Positions 19,211 to 31,902 of a stretch of DNA of 64,000 nt are shown here, one piece after another. The stretch spans positions 434,001 to 498,000 of the forward strand of contig CAWBAO010000003.1 of NCBI GenBank assembly GCA_963786945.1, given 5' to 3'. Under the pieces are notes generated by a model, which was not told the origin of the DNA, did not search any database, and was given only the letters and a program-made list of their open reading frames with translations. Numbering within the stretch: the stretch's first letter is position 1; every line of letters starts with the position of its first letter. Origin of the DNA: JADKCZ01 sp963786945. GTDB taxonomy: Bacteria > Myxococcota > Myxococcia > Myxococcales > Anaeromyxobacteraceae. Position numbers and translations under genes: made by a program.

Positions 19211-20249
19211 GCGGCGTCCCGCGCAGCCGGCTCCTGCTGGCGCTCGGCCTGGGCCTGGCGGCCATCGCCGCGGCGGTGGCCGCCTCCTGCCTGCTCGGCC
19301 CGCAGCCGGTGTCGCTGCGCGCCGCGCTCGACGGGGTCGAGCCCGATCGGGCCATCCTCTTCGGCCTGCGGCTCCCCCGGGCGGCGCTGGCGGCGGTGGT
19401 CGGCTTCGCCCTGGCGGCCGCGGGCACGGCCCTGCAGGCCCTGCTGCGCAACCCGCTGGCCGAGCCGTTCGTGCTCGGGGTCTCGGGCGGCGCGGCGCTG
19501 GGCGGGACGCTGGTGCTGCTGGCCGCGGCCGGGCTCTCGTCGGTGGCCGGGCCGGCCGGGGCGCTGCTGGGCTCGGCGCCCCCGGTGGCGGTCGGCGCGG
19601 TGGCCGGCGCCATGCTCTCCACCGTGCTGGTCTTCGGCCTCGGCCGCATCGGCGGCCGCCTGGTCCCCGAGGCGGCGCTGCTGGTCGGCATCGTCTTCAA
19701 CGCCTTCGTGGCCGGCGTCATCACGCTGCTCAAGATGCTGGCGCCGCCCGACCAGGCCGCGCGCCTCCTCTACTGGCTGATGGGGGCCATCGGCTACGAG
19801 TCCGCCGGCACGCTGGCGGTCGGGTCGGCGCTGGTGCTGCTCTCGGTGGGGACGCTGGGGCTGCTCTCGGCGCGGCTCAACCTGCTCACCCTCGGCGACG
19901 AGGAGGCGGCCTCGCTCGGCGTCGACGTGCGGCGCAGCCGCGCCCTGGTCTTCTTCGCCGCCTCCGCCGCCACCGGGGCGGCGGTGGCGCTGGCCGGGAT
20001 GGTCGGCTTCGTCGGCCTGATCGTCCCGCACCTGGTGCGCCGGCTGGTCGGCCCGGACCACCGGGTGCTGCTGCCGGCCTCGGCCCTCTTCGGCGCCGCC
20101 TTCCTGGTGGCCGCCGACGCCCTGGCCCGGCTCGCCTTCCTGCCGCTCGGCACCGAGCCGCCGGTGGGGGCGGTGACCGCCTTCCTGGGCGGGCCCTTCT
20201 TCCTCTGGCTGCTGCGGCGGCAGGCGCGCCGGCAGGGGGAGGCGTCGGC

Positions 20250-20253
<4 letters not shown>
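19207..20253 (+). CDS. btuC: Cobalamin ABC transporter permease (FecCD family)
   Basis: 348 residues with about ten hydrophobic segments. FecCD-family motifs are LRLPRAALAAVVGFALAAAG, ALQALLRNPLAEPFVLGVSGGAALG, and LGVDVRRSRALVFFAAS followed by GMVGFVGLIVPHLVRRLVGPDHR, which forms the coupling loop to the ATPase. GTG start at 19207 within the btuF stop; the stop overlaps the next GTG. Function as BtuC follows from the operon context. Confidence 0.88.
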
Positions 20254-21063
<810 letters not shown>

Positions 21064-21074
<11 letters not shown>

Positions 21075-21477
21075 CACCCCCACCGGCTGGCTCGACGCCC
21101 TCCGGGCCCGGCTCGCCGGGCTGGCCTCCCGCGCCCGCCACGGCTGGCGCCGGCCGCAGCGGCGCGCCTTCCAGCGCCACGCCGTGGCCTGCGAGGCGCG
21201 GCTCGACGTCGAGGCCGGCACGCTCCACGTCCAGGTCCACGACGTCTCGGAGGGCGGCGCCCTGCTCGAGCTGGACCACCCGCTCGAGCCCGGCGCCCGG
21301 GCCCAGCTCCGCTTCCCCCAGCTCCCGGGACGGCCGGCGGCCTGGTGCGTGGTCCAGCACGCGCTGCCCCGGGAGCTCCGCATCGGCGTCCAGTTCCAGG
21401 GCGACCCCGAGGCCAACGCCCGGCTGGCGCTCCTGCTGGTGCGCCTCCACGGCCTCCCGCCCGCCACCGGCCGCTGA
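21064..21477 (+). CDS. PilZ domain protein
   Basis: 137 residues. The c-di-GMP-binding pattern RxxxR followed by D/NxSxxG is seen as RRAFQR and VHDVSEGGALLEL, within a small beta-barrel ending AWCVVQHALPRELRIGVQF. This is a single-domain PilZ protein, a class abundant in myxobacteria. It overlaps the end of btuD by 11 bp and so is part of the B12-uptake transcript, although no functional link to B12 is known. Confidence 0.8.
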
Positions 21478-21483
21478 CCCGGC

Positions 21484-22359
21484 CTACTGCGGCGGGTAGT
21501 AGCGGAACGACAGCGCCATCTCCCGGGCGTTCGAGGCGTCGATCGACTGCTTGTAGCCGGCGTCGAGGGCGAAGCCGTCGCCGGAGATCAGCCCGGCCCC
21601 GGCCGACCACCAGGAGGTCTTGAGCAGCTCGTCGTGCATCCAGCCGGCGCGCAGCGCCAGCATCCCGCCCAGCAGCCCCTCCACGCCGGCGGCGTAGCGG
21701 CTGGCCGTCTGGCCCTCCGGCAGGAAGTACCCGCGCCAGTCGGCCAGCACGCGGATGCTGGTGTCGCTGCCCACCGCCAGCCCCGCCCCCATGGCCTGGG
21801 GGAGCACGAACGGGTGGTTGGTGGGGATGAGGTTGAAGCCCGCCACGCCCACCGTGACCACGCTCGACACCTCCCAGCTCAGGCCGGCGTCGGCGGTGAT
21901 GGCGTCGATGGGCTCCGGGCCGCCCAGCTTCAGGTAGCGCCCCTGGACGCCGAGGCGGAGCCGCTCGCTGAGCGGGCCGGCGAAGGCCAGGTAGTAGAGG
22001 TTGCCCTTGGCCTCTCCCTCCAGGGAGGTGAAGAAGGCGAAGGAGGCGGCCACCGGGGCGCTCACCCCGTCGACCACAATCGCGCCCAGGTAGCGCGAGG
22101 TGGTGGTGGAGCCGCGCCGCTCGTTCACGCCGAGCGTCTCGGCGACGTAGCCGGTGCGGAGCCCGATGGCCCCCGGGTTGACGAAGATGGCCTCGCTGCC
22201 GCCGGTGCCGGCGGTGCCGGCGCTGGTCCCCATGGCCCGCGCCCCCACCAGGTCGAAGAGCCCGCCGGGGGGCGGCGACTCCTGCGCGAACGCGGGCGTG
22301 GACGTCGCCAGCACCGCGGCGGCGACGGCGGCGGCGCAGCAGGTCGATCGGCGGGGCAC
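21484..22359 (-). CDS. Outer-membrane beta-barrel protein (PorV/UPF0164-like)
   Basis: 291 residues with a clean signal peptide ending PAFAQE. It then has LVGARAMGTSAGTAGTGGSEAIFVNPGAIG, a pattern typical of FadL/PorV-type barrels in which an N-terminal glycine-rich segment precedes the strands. Alternating strands follow (FAFFTSLEGEAKGNLYYLAF, RLRLGVQGRYLKL, SIRVLADWRGYFLP) and the chain ends FRYYPPQ. It is convergent with the B12 operon and divergent from galU. The substrate is unknown. Confidence 0.65.
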   Translation of the reverse strand: MPRRSTCCAAAVAAAVLATSTPAFAQESPPPGGLFDLVGARAMGTSAGTAGTGGSEAIFVNPGAIGLRTGYVAETLGVNERRGSTTTSRYLGAIVVDGVSAPVAASFAFFTSLEGEAKGNLYYLAFAGPLSERLRLGVQGRYLKLGGPEPIDAITADAGLSWEVSSVVTVGVAGFNLIPTNHPFVLPQAMGAGLAVGSDTSIRVLADWRGYFLPEGQTASRYAAGVEGLLGGMLALRAGWMHDELLKTSWWSAGAGLISGDGFALDAGYKQSIDASNAREMALSFRYYPPQ

Positions 22360-22412
22360 GCGGCGAGGATAGCCCGCCGAGGCGCCGGCGCAAGAATGCT
22401 AGGATGCGCGCC

Positions 22413-23276
22413 ATGTCGAAGCCCATCCGAAAGGCGGTCATCCCCGCCGCCGGCCTGGGGACCCGCTTCCTCCCCGCCACCAAGGCGGTGCCCAAGGAGC
22501 TGCTCCCCATCGTCGACACCCCCACCATCCAGTACATCGTCGAGGAGGCCGTGGCGGCGGGGGTCCACGACGTGATCCTCATCTGCGCCCGCGGCAAGGA
22601 CTCCATCGTCGACCACTTCGACATCGCCGCCGAGCTCGAGGCCAACCTGGAGCGGGCCGGGAAGACCGCGCTGCGCCGGGAGATGCGCCGCATCGCCCAG
22701 ATGGCCCGGGTGGTGACGGTGCGCCAGCAGGAGCCGCTCGGCCTCGGCCACGCCGTGCTCTGCGCCAAGGCGCTGGTGGGCGACGAGCCGTTCGTGGTGA
22801 TGCTGGGCGACGACATCATCGACGCCCAGGTGCCGGCCACCCGCCAGCTGGCCGACTGCTGGGAGCGCCACGGCCTGGGCACCATCGCGCTCATGGAGGT
22901 GCCGCGCGAGGAGACCTCGATGTACGGCATCGCCGCCGGCACGCCGCTCGACGCCCGCACCACCCGCATCGATCGGCTGGTGGAGAAGCCCAAGGCCGAC
23001 CCGCCCTCCAACCTCGCCGTCATCGGCCGCTACGTGCTGCCGCCGCGCATCTTCGAGCTCCTCGAGCAGGTCAAGCCGGGCGTGGGCGGCGAGATCCAGC
23101 TGACCGACGCGCTGGCCATGCTGGCGAAGGAGGAGGGGCTGCTCGGCTACCGGTTCGAGGGCCAGCGCTACGACGCCGGCGATCGGCTCGGCTACCTGAA
23201 GGCCAACATCGCCTTCGCCATGAAGCGGCCGGAGCTGGCCGGACCGCTGCGCCAGTACCTCCGGGAGCTGCCGTGA
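22413..23276 (+). CDS. galU: UTP-glucose-1-phosphate uridylyltransferase
   Basis: 287 residues. Nucleotidyltransferase motifs KAVIPAAGLGTRFLPATKAVPKELLPI, PLGLGHAVLCAK, VMLGDDIID and VEKPKADPPSNLAVIGRYV mark GalU, which makes UDP-glucose for polysaccharide and lipopolysaccharide synthesis. I chose ATG 22413 because an AGGA element precedes it; ATG 22404 in the same frame would add three residues. The stop overlaps the next GTG. Confidence 0.92.
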   Translation: MSKPIRKAVIPAAGLGTRFLPATKAVPKELLPIVDTPTIQYIVEEAVAAGVHDVILICARGKDSIVDHFDIAAELEANLERAGKTALRREMRRIAQMARVVTVRQQEPLGLGHAVLCAKALVGDEPFVVMLGDDIIDAQVPATRQLADCWERHGLGTIALMEVPREETSMYGIAAGTPLDARTTRIDRLVEKPKADPPSNLAVIGRYVLPPRIFELLEQVKPGVGGEIQLTDALAMLAKEEGLLGYRFEGQRYDAGDRLGYLKANIAFAMKRPELAGPLRQYLRELP

Positions 23277-24013
23277 CCCGTGGCCGGGCCGCCCTGGCCG
23301 CGGCCGCCGGGCTGCTGCTGGCGGCCCCGGCCCTCGCCTACCTGCTGCCGGCCACCGCCATCCTCCGCATGGCGGCCGAGGCCCGGGGCGGGCTGGAGCT
23401 GAACGCCGTGGAGGCGACCGGTGCGCTGGAGTGGCACGGCGCGGCGCCGCCGGCCGGCGGGCCGCCCAGCGGCACGGCGCGGCTGCTGCTGAAGACCCCG
23501 AACCGGGCGCGGCTCGAGCTGCTGTCGGCCGACGCCGCCGAGGGCGAGCGCCCCGCCGCCATGATCAAGGAGGAGCGGCTGGCGGGCCGGGGCGGCCTGG
23601 AGCGCCAGCCGGCGGTGGCGGCGCTGCTGCGCGGGCTGGTGACGCTGCTCACCTGGCCCACCGGCGCCGAGGGGCAGGCGCTGGGCGTGGCGCTGGCCCG
23701 CCGCGGGGTCAGGCTCGACGAGGTCTCGCTGGGGCGCTTCAACGGCCGGCTGGCCTGGGTGCTGGGCGGCCGGCAGAACGATCCCAGGTCGCCGCCGCGC
23801 GCGCTCGTCGACAAGGAGAGCTGGATGCCGCTGCAGCTGGTCTTCGTCGACGGGGGCGCGACCTGGGAGGTGCGCCTCATCGACTGGGGCTCGGCGGTGG
23901 GCGGCGACCGGGTCCCGCGTGCCATCGAGGTCTGGAAGGGCCCGGAGCTCCAGCTCCGCTTCAGCACCGAGCAGGCCACGGCCAACCCCAGGCTGCCGGA
24001 CGCGCTCTTCTGA
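23273..24013 (+). CDS. Exported protein of unknown function
   Basis: 246 residues starting at the GTG overlapping the galU stop. The signal peptide is AALAAAAGLLLAAPALAYLLP. The body contains ILRMAAEARGGLELNAVEATGALEW and later KEERLAGRGG, FNGRLAWVLGGRQND, KESWMPLQLVFVDGGATWEVRLIDW. This arrangement of strands is reminiscent of the LolA-like outer-membrane lipoprotein-sorting fold, but that is a guess from pattern. Coupling to galU suggests an envelope role. Confidence 0.55.
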   Translation: MTRGRAALAAAAGLLLAAPALAYLLPATAILRMAAEARGGLELNAVEATGALEWHGAAPPAGGPPSGTARLLLKTPNRARLELLSADAAEGERPAAMIKEERLAGRGGLERQPAVAALLRGLVTLLTWPTGAEGQALGVALARRGVRLDEVSLGRFNGRLAWVLGGRQNDPRSPPRALVDKESWMPLQLVFVDGGATWEVRLIDWGSAVGGDRVPRAIEVWKGPELQLRFSTEQATANPRLPDALF

Positions 24014-24086
24014 AGCCGGCCGACCTCCGTGAGGTGGGAGCGGCACCCACGGTGACGGCCGCAGCGGCCCCCGGTACGCTGTCCTG

Positions 24087-25064
24087 GTGACATCCTCCAG
24101 CACGCGCCTTCCCCTCTTCCTCGCGCTCGCGCTCGCCGGCCTGTGGGCCGGGTGCGGCCTCCCGGGGACGGATCCGACCCCGGCTGGCGGCGGGCCGGGA
24201 GGCGCCTCCGGCTACGGGGTGCCGGTCCAGGGCTTCCCGTCGTGGCAGGAGCGCTCGCTCCTGGTCCTCACCAACGCGGTGCGGATGGCGCCCCTCGACT
24301 GGCGGAACCGGTACGGCGCGGACTTCTCCCCTTCGCTGGCCGGCGCGGGCGCGCTCGACGCCTACCCGGCGGTCGCGCCGGTGCGCTGGAACCAGGGGCT
24401 GAACCGCTCGGCCCGGGCCCACTCGGAGGACATGGCGAGGACGCCCTGCTGGGGCCACGACTCCTGCGACGGGACCAGCTGGTCGACGCGGATCCGCGCC
24501 TTCTACACGCTCTCCGGCGCCATCGGCGAGAACATCGCCGCCGGGTATCCCGCGCCCGCCGACCCGCGCTACACGATGAACATGTGGCTCTGCGACGCGT
24601 CGGGCGGCGCCTGCTGCGCCGACGGCGCCAGCTGCGACGGCCACCGGCGCAACATCATGTCGGGCTCGTGGCGGGCGCTCGGCACCGGGTACGGGTACGT
24701 GGCCGGGTCGCCCTACCAGCACTACTGGACCCAGGACTTCGGTGGGGCCTCGGACTCCACCGCGCCGCCGCTCGTCGACGGGAGCCACCTCTTCATCGGG
24801 TCGGAGATCGTCTTCCTGGCCAACTGGATCGGCGACGCGCCGCGCTCGATGTCGGTGGTCCTGGACGGCGCCGCCACGCCGCTGGCGCTCGACCTCGGCG
24901 GGGTGACCCGCGGGACCTGGTCGGCGCGGCTGCCGCGGGGCTCGGCCTGCCGCGCCTACCACCTCTCTGCCGTGGACGCCTCCGGCACGTCATGGCGCTA
25001 CCCCGCCTCGGGCGAGTTCCGGACCTTCGGCGAGGGCTCCTGCACCGAGGACTGGGTCCCCTGA
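24087..25064 (+). CDS. CAP/SCP-domain lipoprotein
   Basis: 325 residues. The signal and lipobox read LALAGLWAGCGLPG (Cys near 23). The CAP (SCP/PR-1) domain is seen as LTNAVRMAPLDWRNRYG, VRWNQGLNRSARAHSEDMA, WGHDSCDGTSWSTRIRAF, IGENIAAGYPAP and DGHRRNIMSGSWRALGTGY, containing the usual His/Glu set. A C-terminal beta domain of about 90 residues follows. Several CAP proteins bind lipids or act on extracellular proteins; here the role is unknown. Start GTG 24087. Confidence 0.78.
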   Translation: MTSSSTRLPLFLALALAGLWAGCGLPGTDPTPAGGGPGGASGYGVPVQGFPSWQERSLLVLTNAVRMAPLDWRNRYGADFSPSLAGAGALDAYPAVAPVRWNQGLNRSARAHSEDMARTPCWGHDSCDGTSWSTRIRAFYTLSGAIGENIAAGYPAPADPRYTMNMWLCDASGGACCADGASCDGHRRNIMSGSWRALGTGYGYVAGSPYQHYWTQDFGGASDSTAPPLVDGSHLFIGSEIVFLANWIGDAPRSMSVVLDGAATPLALDLGGVTRGTWSARLPRGSACRAYHLSAVDASGTSWRYPASGEFRTFGEGSCTEDWVP

Positions 25065-25362
25065 CCGGGGATGGCCCGTTCCACTCGCCTTCCCAGCCCG
25101 GCGACCTGTTCCCGGGCGACTCAGCGCCACTGGTCCTGGTCCCGCTTCGGCCGCCGAGGGCCGGGGCATGTCCCGTCACGTGGCGTCCGGCGCGCCACCC
25201 GGCCCGACGGACTGCGCGGCGCGCTTCCCTGGCGACGATCTCGGCGCCTCCACTGCGACCTCCACCGCTTCGCAGCTGGCGGTCATGGAGCGGCCGACGC
25301 CGTCATTTAGGCCGTCCCTGTTGGGTTTCCCGTACGATACGTCTGTTCAGTCATGACTGATT
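25065..25362. other. 298-bp gap before the HNH gene
   Basis: No convincing gene. The last 60 bp are clearly less GC-rich than the surroundings and hold a 14-bp perfect palindrome (see separate entry) and a nearby CGTA-N3-TACG repeat, so the promoter of the HNH gene is probably here. The first 200 bp show nothing I can interpret. Confidence 0.4.
25347..25360 (+). promoter_or_regulatory. 14-bp palindrome at the HNH gene start
   Basis: Perfect palindrome TCAGTCATGACTGA ending 2 bp before the GTG at 25363 and 11 bp before ATG 25372. It is A/T-containing in a GC-rich context, so it is unlikely to be a composition artefact. It could be an operator or an RNA hairpin covering the ribosome-binding site. 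Confidence 0.35.
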
Positions 25363-27163
25363 GTGCTACCGATGAAGGGCATGAGCGATCCGCTCTCACT
25401 GGCGGCCGACGCCGACCTCGAGGCGCTCTCCAGCGTGGCCCGCACGCTCGAGCCGGTCATGCCCCACGAGCGCCGGTCGGTGGTGCGCGACGAGGCGGCG
25501 CTGCTCCTCGACGGCCTCCTCGTCCGCGTGGCGCGGGGGCGCGGCGCCATCGACCTCGCGCTCGGCGAGGGGCTGGCCTCGCTCGGGGTCGGCGACCGGC
25601 TCCTCCGCCTGGGCTTCTCCGGGCTCGGGCGACTACGCGCGCGAGCGGCTCGGGATCGCCGGCAGCACCGCCGAGAAGCTGGCCCGGCTGGCCCGGAACC
25701 TCGCCGAGCGGCCGCTCCTGCGCCAGGCCGTCCACGCCGGCGAGGTGAGCCCGCGCAAGGCCGAGACCATCGTCGCGGTCGCGCGCGGCGAGGCCGAGGC
25801 GGCCTGGGTGGCGAAGGCCAGGGCCGGCACCGTCCGGGCGCTCGCCGCCGAGGTGAAGGCCGCGGCGGGCGAGGGGGCGGAGGAGGAGGAGCGGTGGGAG
25901 CGGGTCGGCTTCTCCGTCCGTCCGGGCACTCGCGAGAAGCTCGACGAGGCCCTGGCGCTCGCCGGCAAGCTCCTCGGCGCCGCCACGCCGAAGTGGCAGC
26001 GGCTCGAGGCCATCTGCCAGGAGTACCTCGGCGCGCACCCCGCGGAGCCCGACCCCGAGGAGGCCGGGGTCCCCTCCGCCTGGATGTTCGACCACGCGCC
26101 CTCCGGCCGGTCGCTCGAGGAGCTCAAGGCCTGGCTGGAGAAGGAGACGGACCGCTGGGCCTTCATCTCCAGCTTCGATCCGGCGCCTGGGGCGCGAGCC
26201 GGTCCAGAGGCGGGCGGCGCCGGCGGGCGGCGATGGCCCGGCGAGCGGCGAGACCATGGCGGGTGGCGATGGCCTGGCGGGAGGGCGATGGCCCAGGCGG
26301 TTCTGGCGGCGGGCGCTCCGGTCGTGGACCTGGCCCGTCTCGACGCCGACCTGCGCCGGCTCCGCGACCTGCGCACCCGCTGGGACGAGGTCTTCGGCCA
26401 CCTCGCCATGCTCCTGCGCCACCTCGGCCTCTGGCGCGACATGCAGTTCGTCGACTTCGGCCACTACTGCGCCGAGCGGCTCGGCCTGTCGGAGCGGGCC
26501 GTCTCGCAGCGCGCCTCGCTGGAGCGCCGGCTCTACGAGCTGCCCGCCCTGCGCGCGGCCATGCGCGACGGCCGGCTCACCTACGAGAAGGCCCGCATCG
26601 TCGCAGCCGCCGCCGACGAGCGGACCCTCGACGGCTGGATCGAGCGGGCCCGGCAGCTCCCCTGCATCGCGCTGGCCCGCGAGGTGGAGGCCCAGGAGGA
26701 GTCGCAGACGTGCGCGAGGGGCGAGCTCTCCTTGCGGCTCCCCGCCCGGGTCGCCTCGCTCCTCCAGGCGGCGCTCCGGTCGGCGCAGGCGGCCTCCGGT
26801 GGCTTCCTCAGGGCCGGCGAGGCGCTCGAGATCGTCGCCGAGCACTTCATCGCCGCCTGGAAGCCGCTCCTCGAGGAGCGGAACACCCTCCAGAAGCGCG
26901 TCCTGACCCGCGACCGGGGCTGGTGCCAGGTCCCGGGCTGCAGCCGCGCCGCCCTCCACGTCCACCACGTCCGCTTCCGCTCCCACGGCGGCGCCGACGT
27001 CGCGGCCAACCTCGTCAGCCTCTGCGCCGCCCACCACCTCCACGGGATCCACGCCGGGTACCTGCGCGTCGCCGGCGAGGCGCCGCATCGGCTCCGCTGG
27101 GGCTTCCGCCCCGCCGGCGGGCCGGCGCCCGAGGCAAGGACCGGCGTGGGGCCCGGCTGGTAG
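25363..27163 (+). CDS. DUF222-type HNH endonuclease with duplicated helical module, frameshifted
   Basis: About 600 residues after removing one extra G near 25632. Two copies of a helical module are visible. The first has DYARERLGIAGSTAEKLARL, LLRQAVHAGEVSPRKAETIV; the second has HYCAERLGLSERAVSQRASL, ALRAAMRDGRLTYEKARIV. A low-complexity Gly/Ala/Arg linker separates them. The C-terminal HNH domain reads WCQVPGC...HVHHVRFRSHGG...NLVSLCAAHH, with the two-Cys pairs and the HH/N/H residues in place. Such HNH proteins are multicopy in Actinobacteria and Anaeromyxobacter; their role is unproven. Start could be GTG 25363, ATG 25372 or ATG 25381. A separate second gene starting near 26288 is an alternative. 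Confidence 0.72.
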
Positions 27164-27172
27164 AGTCCCCCG

Positions 27173-29383
<2,211 letters not shown>

Positions 29384-29487
29384 CCGGGATCCGATATCGG
29401 CGGAGGCGGGCGCGGCGCGTGTCGCATCGACGAACCCGGGGGCGCGAGCTTGCCCCCCCTCCGGGGCCGATCCATCATCCACCGAGC

Positions 29488-31816
29488 GTGGCACGCCTCC
29501 TCCTCGTCGACGACGACATCTCCGAGATCACCGCGGTCAAGCGGGTGCTGTCGCGCTCCGGCCTGGCGCCGCTGCTCGCCACCAGCGCCCCGGACGCGCT
29601 GGCCTCGGTCGGCCAGGCCCGCCCCGACCTGCTCCTGCTCGGCGCCACCTGCCAGGGCGGCGAGGCGCTGGAGGCGATCCGCCAGCTCGACGACGACGAG
29701 GCGACCCGCGGCATCCCCCTCATCATCCTGGGCGAGTCGCCGCGCGCCCCGGAGCGGGCGGTGCAGCTGCCGCGCCCGGTCGACCCGGCCGCGCTGGCCG
29801 AGCAGGTGAAGCAGTTCCTCTCCGCCCCCGCGGACGGCCGCCCCTTCGAGCGGAGGATCTCGGCGCCGGAGCTCCCCGCCTCGCTGGATCGGCGCAGCGG
29901 CCCGAGCGATCCCACGCTGGCCCGCAGGGCGGCCGCCGAGGCGCTGCTGGCCAGGGCCCTGGAGCTGCGCGGCCGACGGCTGGCGGCCGCGGGCGACCGG
30001 CCTCCTCCCGCGGCCACGCCGGCCCCCTCCGAGGCCGCGGCCGGGCTCGACGCGCTCTTCGAGCTGGCGCCGCCGGCCGGCGTGCCCGGGCCGCCCGCGC
30101 CCCGGGTCGAGACCCCCTTCGACCTGCCCGGCGCGCCACCGCCCGCGCCCGCCGCCGAGGCCCCGGCCGCCGCTCCGGTCGCGACGCCGCTGGCCCCGTT
30201 CCAGCTGGAGGAGCCCGACCGGGAACGCGCCGCGGCGGAGGCCATGGAGGCTCGCCTGGCCCTCGAGGCCCAGCAGGCGGCGGAGGCCCGCCAGGCGCAT
30301 GGAGGCCCGGCAGGCGCTGGAGGCCACCCGGGCGCTGGAGGCGGAGCTGCGCCAGCTGCGCGCGCAGCTCGAGGCCGAGCGGCGCAAGCACGACGAGGAG
30401 CTGCACACCGTCCTCGAGAGGGCCACCGCCCGGGAGCGCGCCGCCCTGGAGCAGCAGGCCAGCGCCGCCGAGGCGGCCGCCAGCCGGGCCGTGGCCGAGG
30501 CCGAGGCCCGCTTCGGCGCGGCGCTCGAGCAGCTCCGCGACGGCGCCATCTCCGAGTCCGAGCGGCAGGCGGCCGCGATGGTGACCTCGCCCTACGAGCC
30601 GGAGGACCGGCCCGGCCTGGCCGAGCCGGAGTTCACCGAGGCCCCCCGCCCCTTCTTCGCCGACGTCCCGCCGCCCGACCCGGTCCAGGAGGCGGCCCGC
30701 CGGCGCGCCCTCTCCCGCCGCGTCCCGCCCGAGGCCCCCGCCGAGCCGGCCGCCCTCGCCGACGCCGCCTGGGCCCGGCCCGCGCTGGAGGCCCCGCCCG
30801 CCGAGCTGCGAGGCGGGAACCTCGACGACCTGCCCATGCCCCGCCTGCTGGCCATCGCCTGGGGGGCCCGCGCCTCCGGCCGGCTCGACGTGGTGGGGGA
30901 CGGCACCCGCGCCCTCTGGTTCGAGGACGGCGCCGTGGTCGGTGCCGCCAGCAACGCCGCCGGCGAGCGGATCGACGAGGTGGCGCTGCGGCTCGGCCTG
31001 CTCACCCGCGACCAGCACCGGCAGGTGGCCGGCGCCGTCACCGGGCTGGCCACGCGCCGCGCCGCGGTCCTGCTCATCGACCGCGGCTACCTGAAGCCGG
31101 GGGAGCTGACCGGGCTGGTGCGGGCCCGGACCGAGGAGGTGGTCTTCGGCGTCTTCGCCGAGAGCCACGCCCGCTTCCGCTGGATCGCCGATGCCGTCAG
31201 GGCCGACGAGCGGATCGCGCTGGACCGCCCGCCGCTGGCGCTGGCCGTCGAGGGCGTCCGGCGCCGGTGGCTGGCGCCCCGCACCGAGGCCATCCTGGGC
31301 GGGCCGGCCACGCTGGTGACGCCGGCCCACGGCGGCCCGACCCCCGAGGAGCTGGGGCTGGTGCCGGCCGAGCGGCAGGCCCTGGCCTTCGCCGACGGGC
31401 TGCGCACGCTCGACGAGGTGGTGGCGGCCAGCCCGCTCGACGCCCTCTCCACCCGCCAGCTGCTGGCGGCGCTGGTGCTGGTGGGGGCCCTCACCGTCAA
31501 GGTGGTGCAGGCCGGCCGCCCGACGGCGCAGGTCTCGGCCGGCATCGACCTGGCCCGCGTCAAGGAGAAGCTGGAGCAGGTCCGGCGCGCCGACTACTTC
31601 ACGGTCCTCGGCCTGGGCCGGCTGGCCACCCCGCACGAGGTGCGGGCCGCCGCCGAGCGGCTCACCGGCGAGTTCCGGGCGGAGCGGTTCCGCGGCCACG
31701 AGGAGGAGGGGCTGCCGGCGCGCCTGGAGGAGATCCGGCGCGTGGTGGCCGACGCCCGCGAGGTGCTGGCCGACCCGATCCTGCGCGAGGAGTACGAGCG
31801 CGGGCTGTCGGCCTGA
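29488..31816 (+). CDS. Pseudo-receiver / DUF4388 / J-domain-like regulatory protein, frameshifted
   Basis: About 776 residues. The N-terminal receiver-like domain begins LLLVDDDISEITAVKRVL, but where the phosphoacceptor Asp should stand the sequence reads LLLLGATCQGG, and the conserved Lys position reads LPRPVD. It is therefore predicted not to be phosphorylated. A Pro/Ala-rich and coiled-coil middle (around 150-390) follows, then a DUF4388/PATAN-type domain (PRLLAIAWGARASGRLDVV, LWFEDGAVVGAASN), and a C-terminal J-domain-like region (ADYFTVLGLGRLATPHEVRAA, ending LREEYERGL) without HPD. One extra base near 30298. These proteins are typical of Myxococcota; partners unknown. Confidence 0.75.
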
Positions 31817-31860
31817 TCCGCCCTCGCCCCCGGGCGCCGGATCTTGTGCGCGGGGGGGTG

Positions 31861-31890
31861 GGTCGGGTTAGAACTCCCCCCGACCCGACC
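31861..31890 (+). other. Inverted repeat in the def leader
   Basis: GGTCGGGT (31861-31868) pairs with ACCCGACC (31883-31890) across a 14-nt loop, ending 12 nt before the def start. It could be the terminator of the upstream gene or a leader hairpin. Weak evidence. Confidence 0.3.
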
Positions 31891-31902
31891 GAGGGATTCC
31901 GC

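Noticed and set aside
25363..27163. HNH gene as part of a group I/II intron, intein or mobile element
   Set aside because: No intron structure, intein splice residues, terminal repeats, transposase or integrase nearby.
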